A DNA stretch of 64,000 nt from Nymphaea colorata (lineage: Eukaryota; Streptophyta; Magnoliopsida; Nymphaeales; Nymphaeaceae): positions 253,001 through 317,000 of the forward strand of contig NC_045142.1 of assembly GCF_008831285.2 (NCBI RefSeq). The letters are read 5' to 3'. Positions 1 to 11,500 of this stretch are shown piece after piece. How positions within the stretch are numbered: the stretch's first letter is position 1; each line of letters opens with the position of its first letter. Made by a program: the position numbers and the translations under genes. The notes beneath the pieces were generated by a model that saw nothing but the letters and a program-made list of their open reading frames with translations, did no database searches and had not been told where the DNA came from.

Positions 1-240
1 TCACCAATTTTCTTGTTCTTAGGCCTCAATTTTCCAAGTTTAAGATGCGTATGAAGAGAAAACAGATTTCCATCCAAAGGACTATGATTTTGTAAGCAAA
101 CGAGGTCATTGCTTTACATTCAAAAAGTGAACAGAAATTCCAGAAATACAAAAGAAGATTACAGGAGAAAGAAAAAGGGATCTGACTGGACGTTAGGCTT
201 AAAATCGAGACCCCATATGATTAAGAGACCGACAAAGTCC
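1..240. other. 3' flank of the histone H2B gene
   Basis: This stretch lies downstream of the H2B stop codon on the minus strand and should hold its 3' UTR and polyadenylation region. I see no canonical AATAAA on the minus strand and no separate gene. A long plus-strand reading frame that starts here is the antisense shadow of H2B. Confidence 0.5.
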
Positions 241-693
241 TTAAGAGCTCGTGAATTTAGTCACAGCCTTTGTTCCTTCCGATACGGCATGCTTGGCGAG
301 CTCACCGGGGAGGACCAGCCGGACGGACGTCTGGATCTCCCGGGAAGTGATCGTCGGCTTCTTGTTGTACCGAGCGAGGCGAGAGGCCTCCTGGGCGAGC
401 TTCTCGAAGATATCGTTGATGAAGGAGTTCATGATGCCCATGGCCTTGCTCGAGATCCCGATGTCAGGATGCACCTGCTTCAAAACCTTGAAGATGTAGA
501 TCTTGTACGTCTCACTGCTCTTCTTCACCTTCTTCTTCTTCTTCTGCTTATCTGCAGAACCCTCCTTCGGAAGGCGCTTCTCCGCCTTCGGCTTCTTCTC
601 GGCGGGGGCCTTCTCCGCCACCGTCTTCTTCTCCTCCGCCGGCTTCTCCGCCGGCTTCTTCTCCGCTGGCTTCTTCTCGCCCTTTGGCGCCAT
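241..693 (-). CDS. Histone H2B (plant type, intronless)
   Basis: Core nucleosomal histone; pairs with H2A in the histone octamer. The 150-aa product has a Lys/Ala/Pro/Glu-rich N-terminal tail with repeated KKPAEKPAE-like units, typical of plant H2B (about residues 1-57), then the H2B histone fold starting near [15 protein letters not shown]. It contains the conserved blocks [28 protein letters not shown] and [17 protein letters not shown]. The C-terminal AVTKFTSS holds the lysine (residue 146) matching the monoubiquitination site of plant H2B. There is no intron, as is usual for replication-dependent H2B. The gene is GC-rich against AT-rich surroundings. The ATG at 691-693 is the first in frame and starts the canonical MAPK tail. 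A TATA box and a histone-type element lie upstream on the same strand. Identity is very secure; which paralog it is cannot be told. Confidence 0.98.
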   Translation of the reverse strand: MAPKGEKKPAEKKPAEKPAEEKKTVAEKAPAEKKPKAEKRLPKEGSADKQKKKKKVKKSSETYKIYIFKVLKQVHPDIGISSKAMGIMNSFINDIFEKLAQEASRLARYNKKPTITSREIQTSVRLVLPGELAKHAVSEGTKAVTKFTSS

Positions 694-809
694 CTCTACG
701 ATCGCTGGGTCGGGAAACGAGAAGTGGGAAATGGAAATGCGAAACGAGGGAAAATTTGCGAGGGAAAAGGAAGCGAGTTTCGTGGTTTGGAGACAAAGAC
801 ATCGGAATC

Positions 810-817
810 AATATATA
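810..817 (-). promoter_or_regulatory. TATA box of H2B
   Basis: On the minus strand the sequence reads TATATATT, about 117 bp upstream of the H2B start codon. This would put transcription start near 780 and give a 5' leader of roughly 85 nt. The position and the strong match to a plant TATA box support the call. Confidence 0.7.
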
Positions 818-926
818 AGCGCCCGAAAATGAATTTCATTCGCGGAAAATGTTTCGCCTGGATCGATGACATGTCGTGATCCGGGCGGTCGATCTGGCGT
901 GCTCCCATCGATGGCTCAGATTTTGT

Positions 927-944
927 CGGTGTCATCAATCCGCG
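927..944. promoter_or_regulatory. Type-I-like plant histone promoter element (hexamer plus octamer)
   Basis: The plus strand reads CGGTGTCATCAATCCGCG. Compared from memory with the plant histone type I element CCACGTCANCGATCCGCG, 13 of 17 defined positions agree, including TCA of the hexamer and ATCCGCG of the octamer at the expected spacing. It lies about 235 bp upstream of the H2B ATG, within the usual range for S-phase control elements of plant histone genes. A second octamer-like stretch, GATCCGGG, lies at 878-885. Binding is inferred from similarity only. Confidence 0.55.
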
Positions 945-3359
945 TCGTTTCTCGTCCAGATTTCCAAGCGTGATGGACAAGAAGGGACTTGGCGAAGCGG
1001 AAACTTTACAGAAATACCAACCTGTAATTACGACGATGCCACCATCAATCAAATAATCAACAAAAGGGAAGAAGAAGAACTCCTCGCAGCCAAAAAGTAT
1101 CTTATAACTGGTAATATATAGTTGTACTTTTTATTGAAATCCCGTATACAAAGTAGATAATTAGGTAAAGTTTTGCATTATATTGTTAGATAATTAGGTA
1201 AAGTTTTATACTGTATTGTGATGTTGCATGAACAAAAAAATTGATGGAAACATATAGTATATGTGATTTTCATGACTCATCGAATTGGTTCAAGTTACAT
1301 TTATCCCATTTGCATTTCTACCCCACTTTGCATATTTTTTTTATTTTTTATCCAACCATGCTGGAGGAGCGCCCGAAATATTATTGCGATAAAGGAAAAA
1401 CAATAAAAAGTTGGAGAATAAAAGAGTGACATGACCAAAGAAGAAAACAAAAAAAACCCCAAAACTGGCAAAACAAGAGAACATCAAGCAACCTACCTGA
1501 TTAAGTATTCGGATAGGAATTCATTAGATAGACTATGAGATGATGGATCGAAATGTATGTAGCTGCTAAAATCAATAAGGCACTAGTAAATCCCATCTTT
1601 GATGCTGAAAGCCACCTTTCTTCACTGCATCTAATCATATTATATTTGAAACTAAGTTGTAATACTTACTAGACATGAATGTTGATTTTCATATTATATA
1701 ACTCGACCATGTTCACTCTGACCAATATTATAATAAGAAGACTTGTTATTTAATGATGACATACATATGTATATATATTCCATTACGGAACAATTTTTTT
1801 TTATCTCAAATGTATTGCACATAGTTACACACGATTCTATTTACATGCATGATAACTCGAAGGGTTCAGCGATATCCAAATAACAAAACCCTACCCAGGA
1901 AATGGAATCATAAACGATTTACTTATTTGCAGAAGTAGACTTATCATTCATCCAACGAAGTTATCACGATAGTCATAGAAACATGGTTGGTTCCCAAACA
2001 ATCCTTGTTTTATTTAAAAACCATCAAGGCATATTTGTAAAACATATAAATGTGTGCATTCAAGATTCGTTTATATGAAAAAACAATGCCATTATAAAAA
2101 GACTATTAAAACTCAAAAAAGATCAACTTAATATATATTTTGCATCAACCTATCCTTAAGATCATATTGGTAGGGTTGGTTTTAAAAAAAAAAACACTTA
2201 AAATGTCATATTTAAAGGACCTTTTTTTTGCCATGGTTTATTGGTTTGGTTTCTACCAATCATCCCATATATATATATATATATATATATATAACCAGAC
2301 CCGTCCATCTTAAGCATCTGAATGGGACAAAAAAAATAATGAGGAAAATGTGTAAAATGATATTAGATGATAAAAGTGTCATTCACTTTTTTATCTTTCT
2401 CTCTCCACACATACATGTGCGTGTATGTGTGGATAGGAAGAGAAAATTTGAATGATGACTCTGGTTTTTAAGAGTCACTTAGGTTAATAGAAAAACTAAA
2501 ACAAAAAAGTGGAGGACATTTTTTTTTTTCACAAATGCATATATCTTAAAATTATATTAGATTAAATGAATGCACCCATTCACCTGAGTATGCTCACCTA
2601 ATGCGCTCTTATTGTGCTCAACGACACTTATTGTTATTGTTGAAGCCAAAGCTTGCAACACATTATTACACACACACACACATATATATGCTAAATTAAA
2701 TTATAAAAGGCATTTACCTGAATGTACGCATGCTCTCCTGTATCCTTTTGTGCTCAAATACACTTCTTGTAATTATTGTTAGCTTTGACAAGGTATTACC
2801 TATATGTTTGCAAGACCTTTCAAAATATTTTATATAATTTATTAAATTTTCAACCCCAAATCCTCATATAAATTGTGTGTTGAATATTTCTTTATTTCTT
2901 TTACATGAAATTGCACATACATTACTTGAACAAAATGTTCACATATAATGTATTGTTAGCCATCTCAAATTCTTGATTTTTCAAAGTTGGATGATTCGAG
3001 GTCCATGTCTACCTCATAAATAATAAATGTAGACGGTACATAATTCAACACATTTAATGAAATAAGCTAATTAAACTCCCGATACAAGCCCCCCCAAAAA
3101 AAAAAAGCATAATGTGGTTCGACATTTTTATAAAGACAATGTTTTATAAGCATGCTCCTTCCATTTAATGCACTTGTTTGCAGTAAGAACTTTTCTTTTC
3201 TTTTTACTCCGAACTTTTAAACACTTGGACAACTTATCTAACTAAGTTTGCTTGAAAAAAAACTACCAACCAAAACAACCAGTTTTTTCATAAGACATTG
3301 AAGACTTTCATATTCTTTGATACGATATTAAACTTACTGGAGTGCTATAATCCATTTAT

Positions 3360-3790
3360 ATTAGGGCACACGCGTTTGCGCACCCAAGTTTGAGTGTTAA
3401 ACCGTGCATTGATACCAACCCACTCTCATATCGGGCTTGGGCTTTTGATCTGACGGATCTAAACCAGTCTCCTAACAGCTTCGGTTCCGACCTAAAAGGC
3501 CACAAACCCAAACAATTAACTACTCTAATAACCATTTTTTACAAGTAATTGAAGCGCTATTACAATGTTCAATATGATGTTAAACTTCTCAAACTAGAGC
3601 ATTACGTTCTACCTCTTTTAAAGCACACACGTGTTGAAACCTAAGTCTAAGTGTTAAGTGTTGAACATGCCCTAATACCACTAAAATGGCCCGACCCACT
3701 CCCACACTGGGCTTAGACCCCTTGTTTGGAGGATTTTGAATTGCCCACTAGCAGCGTCAGTTCAAGCAAAAAGACGACTATTAACCAAGA
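3360..3790 (-). repeat. Two diverged copies of an LTR-like dispersed repeat
   Basis: Roughly 3360-3490 and 3600-3775, read on the minus strand, share an ordered set of blocks with sequences at 17930-18320 and 18711-18900: a GAAGCTGTTAGG-like block, then a tract ending in GAGAGTGGGTTGG, then a segment with GTATTAGGGCATGTTCAA. No coding capacity is visible. The pattern suggests decayed solo LTRs or short non-autonomous LTR elements. The class is inferred, since target duplications and a complete end pair were not found. Confidence 0.45.
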
Positions 3791-4639
3791 TAACTAGTAG
3801 CAACCCTCTTTATAAGTCATTAAAGATATCATCATCCCAATCTCAAAGAACCAATACCATACGCATCTGAATGTGATTAGCAGGTGATCATAAATTCATA
3901 ATTCAGCATTAACATAATCTCTTTCAGATATAAATATGAAGTTATTAGATAAGATTACTCAATTTATTAAGCTCCAATTCCTTTTCGAGCTACTCGATAA
4001 TCAACGTACACCGGAAAAAAAAAAAAAAAAGAGCTTTGAAAACTATAACAGGCATCTATCTAAAAGTTGAACCAGCCAAATTACGGAGATGGTTTACACC
4101 CTTGATAAAAGTTTCACAAGATTAGGGTCCTTCTTGTTTTTGGTCAATATACAGAGCATCACTTTCGAAACTTGAAAGTATGTTAAATCTCATTACTACC
4201 TTAACATTAAACTGTGAAAGCTCACAAATGATCTTAAATTACTTCATATTTCAATGTTTTAGCACGCAATATAGTTCAAAAGGTGCATATTGCAAACAAT
4301 TTGGCAAACTGCCAGCCAAGAGACATTTGTGGAATTGGCAAAAAGTAATATGAAAAGACATTTCAATGAATCAACAACGAGCAAGGGGACGCTTAACATG
4401 TTTCTCTCTCTTAAGTGACATAGTAGAAATTCATGACAGCAAAGAAGGATGGTCGGTGATAGGTTTTCTTAAGAAAAGCTCACTTTAAGCATTCATTTAT
4501 CAGTTTTCATAAAAAAAAAAATCTGTATCTAATTCGAGTTTGATGGCCTTAAATTTTGATCCTACAATGAAAATTATAGAAACCAAATTTCACCACAAAT
4601 TAGAAGTGGAATGAAAAATTCACTTGCAGTTTCCCTTTA

Positions 4640-4850
4640 TGTTTGGTAGTCTGAAATTTTGATTTCAAAATTAAAATGATGTGTTTGACAAAACAAGAAT
4701 TAAAGAATTAAAACCATCATGACATGAGCCCTAAAATATCGTAGAATCACAATTCTAGAATCAAAGTTCCTTGTTTGATAACAGAATTCCAATTCCATAA
4801 AAAATGAAAATTTTAATTTCAGACTTTTTAAAAATTCCAGCCTCCAAACA
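4640..4850. mobile_element. Foldback MITE-like element with TGTTTGG termini
   Basis: The left end begins TGTTTGGTAGTCTGAAATTT and the right end, reverse complemented, begins TGTTTGGAGGCTGGAATTTT. These imperfect terminal inverted repeats enclose about 210 bp of noncoding AT-rich DNA. Termini with GTTTGG are common in plant Tourist/hAT-like MITEs. I could not define a target-site duplication with confidence. Confidence 0.45.
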
Positions 4851-5559
4851 CCTCCTGGCTCATAAGTTCCCTTTTTTCTAACCTCACTAATACTAAAACG
4901 AAACTTTCTTTTTTCCCAAAGGAGTTCGTACTTCTGAGTAATTATAAAAAGTAATCTCTTGCAAAGTTTTAGATAAAAGCTACACGTTTTGGAAAAATAT
5001 TGCTGACCTGAAAAATAAAAAGATGCTAACTAAAACAATAAAAGCATAAACTTACAGCTAACGCTATTAGTGTACCAAGTTAATAAAATTCCATTTCAAA
5101 CTTTTGTGAATGAAAATAGGCTTTTACAAAGTATGGCTATGTTTTGAAATTACAGGCAAATGGTTTGCACTGAATAGTGAACACCGAATTTTGTAATGTT
5201 TTCCCGCGAATTTTTGCTTGGGTGGTTTTAATTTCAGTTGGATCTAATCTATGATGAAACCAATATCACAACCCACTTCCGCACCTTCGTGTCCGCTTCG
5301 GATTGGGTTTTGCGATCTCTGCTTCTAGCTCTGTTTTTAAGATTCGGATTTTCCGATTTCTGGTTCGACCCGGTCTATTTGCGTCAACGTCTAAGATATT
5401 GATCGTTACTCCCAGACTGCCAGCACGCGAGGCGACGATGACTCGAATTCCTTTGCGTCGTCTCCCGGCAATTCTTCTTCCTCTGCGATCGACTGTTTTC
5501 CTAGAAATTAGGGCTCTGTACGTCTCTCTCTCTCTATAGCGGTAGGGATCTTCGCGGCA

Positions 5560-8500
5560 ATGGCGTCTGTAGGTGGTGGAGAAGAGGGGGACTCCCTCCT
5601 CACAGTCGACGAGAGTTCGACGGGTGCAGCTGCCACGGGGTCGCGGGAAAACCACGCACGAGACGTTCACTTGCTGTGCGTTGCGTTCCTGCTCATCTTC
5701 CTGGCTTATTCGGCTGCTCAGAACCTGGAGAGCTCGGTGAATTCTGTAAGTTTTTACGTGTAGACGCTGTTCTTCCGTGTTCGTTGGTTTTTGGCCATCA
5801 ATCTTAGTTCCTTGTGCTAGTGGACTGTTTGAATTGGAAGAATTGGGTGGAAAGCCCTCTTTCGCTTGTTTGTGTTTAACTCATTTTAATGGGTTGGGTT
5901 TCGATTTCTTCCAATTTTTTCCTTCATGTTCGATATTTGCTGCATATGAATCATACGCTTGGGAAAAACCGAAAAAGGAAAAGCCACAATAAGTCGGTGG
6001 ATGTCTAGATTATTGCTCCTTTAGTTAGTTATTTTATTTAGCTTTTATGTATCTTGAATGCGTTCGTGATTTCCAGTTTACATGTTCATAAGTAGGCAGG
6101 TGTGCTCACAAGTTCCAATGAAGCGTACGCCCTCTATAACACTGGCTTGAATGCCGTAACCTTATTTCATGGGGTTTTCCCGTATTGGTATGGGTTTTGT
6201 GGTTGGTGGGTTTTTTTTTTGGGGGGTGTGGGGGTGGGTTGTAAACAACTACTAGTAAAAGGAAACCTCAAAAGTGCCTAGGAGGAGCAACGAGCATCTA
6301 TTTCTTTATTACCAGCAAAAACAAGCTGATTTAAAAGCCCGTGTGGGGAAAACGAAAATGCAGTTGGGCGGTTTTTCCAGCCAGCGACAGTCCAGGATAT
6401 GGGCTGACTGTAGTCCGCTATATGGGGCAACTTCATTCAGCTGGTGCATTTTCGGGCAGGTGATTGAAAATTAAGTCCAAGTCGAAGAAAGAAAATACAA
6501 ATCGCATCGAACACACGTGACTGGGTCTTATTTCAGCAACCCTCTGTGTCTATCTTGGTTTTGTCAAGTGTTGTCCATATCCGGGACAGTGAATATACAT
6601 CAGTTTATGTGTAACATTTTTAACCGAACTTGGCTTGCTATGCTTTCTTTGTTTACTCTCTTTTTATCTTGGACCTCTTCTAATGGAATATTTGGAAATT
6701 TCAGTTGATAACTATTGAACATTTCCTTGCAATCTTTTCTGTCTTATTGCTTTTTGGATTTGAAATTTGATTCAGGAGAATGATCTGGGCACAACGTCCA
6801 TGGGAATTTTGTATCTTTCATTAACGCTCTTTTCGTTGGTGGCATCTCCTATAGTGAAGAAAATTGGTTCCAAGAATGCATTACTTTTGGGAACAACTGG
6901 TTATTTGATATTTATTGCTTCAAATTTGATTCCAAAATGGTATGTCCACTTGCTTTTTCTTTGTATCATATGCGTACTACAACACTGCTTGAATGTTCAT
7001 GCATGTCTATGCAAGTATCCACGAAAGCGGTCCATATGTCGTACGACAATTTCCAGAAACCAACCAAATGAAGTTTGTGAATAAATGAGAGATGTGTAAT
7101 TAATGTGGTAGCCTGCATAAGTGTCCTGTCCAAAGTTGGGTCTGTAATGTAACGTAAAAAAATCATAAATTTAGTGAGGCATTTCGTTAGGAAAATGGCG
7201 GAAGATAAGGAGATTGGGCCTCACTTCATTCTAACTTAAAAGCAGGTGGAAACTCTATTGACAAAAAGGCTGATGACAGAGAACAGATTTTGGCTTTTGA
7301 AGGACAAGTTATCCATAGTTTATCCCTGCGCACAACTTGCAAGAGGCTAATAAAATATCTTATCGTGAAGTGGGTCATAGATTCATCCTAGGTCCAAAGT
7401 ATCAGCATCTTTGCTTTGTACTTGTGCTCTGTATAAAGGGCAATATGTATTATTGTTTATACTGAAGGACATTTTTGTCCGTCAAGATATTGTAAATCTT
7501 TCATATACAGTGAAAGCATTGGGTTACTTCTAGTTCAATTGGAATAGACTGACACTGGTTTCAGCCCAGTGGTGGAGCCAGAAAAATTCGCTGGAGGGGC
7601 ACTTGTTTAAAAATACTCAAATCTGGTGGGGCACTTATATATATAAGGATAAACATTTAAGATTCCCATTTAAAAATAAAGAACTTTTAAGAGACTGGTG
7701 TGGGCAACTGCCCACACCAGTCACCATGTGGCTACGCCACTGTTTCAGCTCTAATTCTCAAGTTCTTTCTTCTCGTCTACCAATAAGATATTGTTTTTCT
7801 CTTCAAAAGCTGAATATCGAGAGAATTAAGAAATGAGGTCCCAAGTACATGTGTTTGTGTATGATTGCTTACTACATAGAAAATATTACTTTGAGTAATT
7901 AGGATGATAACCAAAAGGATTTACTAATACATACAGAGGGGGAGGGAGAGAGGGAGAACGGGGTGGGGGTGTTCAAAAAGATTTCAATGTATGAACTGGT
8001 TTTCTTTTCTGCTCTAAAGAAAAGAGCCAGAATTTTTTTTGACATTTGGACTTGATATTGACCCAACCTGATTCACTTAAAATCATCTCCATGACATACA
8101 TAAGCTTCACTGCATCATATGTGTGTGCACGTGTCATCCTTTGGACAAGGCCATTTTCATGAGTCGTATGAACTAGAGTATGTTTGTGATTTGAAATCGT
8201 TATTGTTGACAAATTTTAGGTAATATAATGTCTTAGAAGATTTTTATCATTTAGCGTCAATTTCAAAAAGTCTTTAAAAATTATTGGTTTAGGTTTACTG
8301 AAATGCTGTGGAGCGGAATAAACAGTCAAATTTGGTTTATAAGCAACTGTTTAGCACATAATATGGGACTATGGTTAAGAACTTATGATAGCACACCTGT
8401 ACAACATACAAGGGGATAATTCATCCTTTAGGAAGGATGCCAACGGTGTCTCCTTTGTATGTTTAGCAGGTTAGTTTCTTCCTGAGGGATGTTCATGTGA

Positions 8501-11500
8501 GCACATTTTCTTGAGAAAATTTTGAGTGTCGTTAACAGCTTATTTGCAATTTATAGGTACACAATGTTTCCTGCTTCAGTCTACCTTGGCTTTTCTGCTT
8601 CCATTATTTGGGTTGGGCAGGTAATCTCATGCTTGGTGGAATGTTAGGTTCCGTCCTTTTGACATTCTCCATGATAAGCTAATGTGAAATCCCTTATGTT
8701 TCATTGCTTTGACTTCAGGGAACATATCTTACATCTGCTGCTCGTAGCCATGCAAATGATTCCCATTTACATGAAGGAACTGTTATTGGGCACTTCAATG
8801 GGGAATTTTGGGCAATGTTTGCAAGCACACAGGTGCATTTCTGAGGTGTTCCATGCGTTCGTTTTGAATTACAATACAGTCACTGGCTATAACTTTCATT
8901 CCTGGGAATGCCTTTTGGATAATTGGCTAGATCACATGTTTGTTTGTCAAGAATGTTCTGGTCTGTAAATGCAAATATTTATTATTAGCTTGCTTGATCA
9001 GACATGCATTATACTGACTTTTCTGCTGGCTAATTGCAGGTTGTAGGTAATCTGCTCTCATTCATACTATTGAAAAATAAAACGGTTAGTGACCACATTC
9101 ATACTTTTTTATGCTTCACAGATTTCACTGTTGAACAATCTGTCATTTGAAGAGGTATTCTGTGTTTATTCTGAGAGATCACGTTCAATCACCTTGAATA
9201 AAAGCTTGCTTTGAGACTTGACAGTTGTCATTGCCCAAAATAGCATGTCTTTGATATAGTTCCTAAAGGTTATGTCGATGTAATTTGGATGTTGATCTTG
9301 ATGTAACATGAAACAAAATGTATGTGCTTTCTGTTTATACTTTATAATTTTTTTGTGGGCAAATGGATGAAAGAACTCTCTTGATGACATCTGAGTGGGG
9401 AGGGCGAGAGGAACAACATTATTTGTGTGAAGAATTAATACAAGTAGAAAATTGGCATTTGAAGTCCTCCTGGTTTAGCAAAAGGGTAAGAATGAGCTTT
9501 GAGTTCTGGTGTTATTAGCAAACATAACGTGTTGCGTCTAAAGAACCTCAAAGAAAAAGTTGCATTCTTTTTCTTAATATGCCATGTTTATTTGTGTGCA
9601 TTATAACTAGAGCTGAAAGTTTGGCCCTTAATATTTGAGGAACTGCTGCGCTGCTTGAGAGAGTGTTTAGAAGTTTGCATAAATGCATCAGTACTTGATA
9701 CACATCCATGCATATGAACACATGCATGATGCATGATGCATGATGTACTATTTTTTATAGTTATTCACAACCAAGTTCACCACAATTTGTTTTGCCCCTG
9801 ACGAATTTATAAGAAAAATGACACTGGTTTCAATTTTCATTCATCCCGTGTCTCCATCATAATTCATAAGAATTTTATTGTCATTCTGAAGAGCTCTTTT
9901 ATAAATATTACCAACTGCTTCAGATGCTGATGATTGATGTAGAAAACCACTGTATGATTTTAAAATTTGTTTAGTTATGAATTTATGGTGTACATAGTGT
10001 TTTATATATAGGTCTCTCCCTCTCTTTCCCTGTGTACATGCAATGTAGTTTTGCACCATATAAATTTTTTCAGTATGTGAGGTTTCATTTTTGTTTCTCA
10101 GTTACCTACCTGAGATGGTAACTTTGTTCGTTACCGAGTCCATTGGATGTCAAAGAACTGCAAAGTAGCACATTCTTGAATTTCTAATGATTCCTTTCAA
10201 AAAATCTTGGCATCTCATGGATTCGATATAATATTTTGACTAGTCAAGATTGTATCTCCATTGGGTGGCCGGGGTGGCGTAGCTTAATGGTTTGTGGTGT
10301 AGATAGTCTCTATGATGTGCTGCTTGCTCTTATTGGGACGATGTCCTGTGTTCCAGACAGAATCCTTTGGGATGTCAATGATTTAGGTTGGGCATGTCAA
10401 AGTGGTAAGTCTCCTTAAAATCAAATTGGAACATTATTTAGTGAACTTGGAAAATGACATAAACATGTTTGCTCAACTATATTTGCAAGTGTATTTGACA
10501 GTACGTCCAAAGAAGATTAGTAACTTATATCATATATTCGATCAATATTTTCTTGATGGTACCTTCTTTAGAGTTTTTACATTCCTGGGCCCCTGGCCTG
10601 TGCTGTTTGTTGACCTCCAACATTAATCTCATTGTGCATGATTGTAGGAGGATGAACATGTTAGTCGCACAACTTTGTTGTTTATGGTTTTCCTTGGGAG
10701 CATGGCATTGGGAACCATATTGATGTGTTTTCTGCATAAACGGGATACCAAAAAGGAGGAGGTTTCAGATGATTCCCGTTGTCATTTCTCCTGTTCAGGA
10801 ATAGCGAACTCAATTGTAGCCCCCCTCCTTAACCAAAGGATGCTTTTGCTTATTCCTCTTCTTGCATATTCAGGCCTGCAACAAGCATTCATATGGTAAG
10901 AGTCCTTTTGTAATTGATAGGAATTTTCTATGGGAGTCGCTGTGATATTTAACCATGATGTGTTGCAAATATGATAAAAGCTTCATTCTGCATTATCTTC
11001 ATTTTTTATTTTTTTATTTGGTAATGTTAGGGATGAATTCACCAAATATATAGTAACTCCTGCACTTGGTATATCTGGCGTTGGAGGTGCAATGGCATTA
11101 TTTGGTGCATGCGATGCAATTGTAAGTACACTTGCAGTGAAATTTTGGTTCCTTTTGTATGTCTAGGACCTCAACAATGTCAACTGGTTTAGATTTTTCT
11201 GGCTGATAAATTTTTGCACTAGATCACTGGACGCAGTTCCTATTTGATTTCTGTTAAGATGTATTTGGACTGGAGCAGACATCTTGGCAAATAGTTTCAC
11301 ATATACTTGTGCAGATTGACATTTAGATCTGTTCTCAAAGGTGTGGCCTACCTTAGATTGTGCCGACCGAATGACGTGGACTAGCTTGCTTTTGTAGCTA
11401 AGCACCTAGCCTTAGATTGTCCAATCAAATAATCTGGCTAGAACAGCTCTGTGGATATATCACGTGGGGTGGGCTGGTTGCAAATTCAGAAACTCTGGTG

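Larger units (their letters stand above)
945..5559. other. Intergenic spacer between divergent H2B and UNC93-like genes
   Basis: About 4.6 kb of AT-rich DNA without a credible gene. It holds a 33-bp-spaced direct repeat of a 20-mer near 1154-1207, an (AT)n run near 2268-2294, a short (CA)n run near 2667, a diverged duplication around 2580-2640 and 2705-2780, two LTR-like repeat copies (3360-3790) and a foldback element (4640-4850). The last 300 bp become richer in C and G, and a CT-rich tract at 5523-5537 directly precedes the UNC93-like start; this part should contain that gene's promoter and 5' UTR. Confidence 0.6.

Noticed and set aside
109-879. 256-codon plus-strand frame with a leucine-rich centre
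   Set aside because: It is antisense to H2B; the LLLRLL pattern is the reverse reading of Lys/Glu codons in the histone tail.
10262-10400. Possible tRNA gene
   Set aside because: Box-like motifs are present but their spacing and the lack of a cloverleaf exclude a functional tRNA; a SINE remnant fits better.
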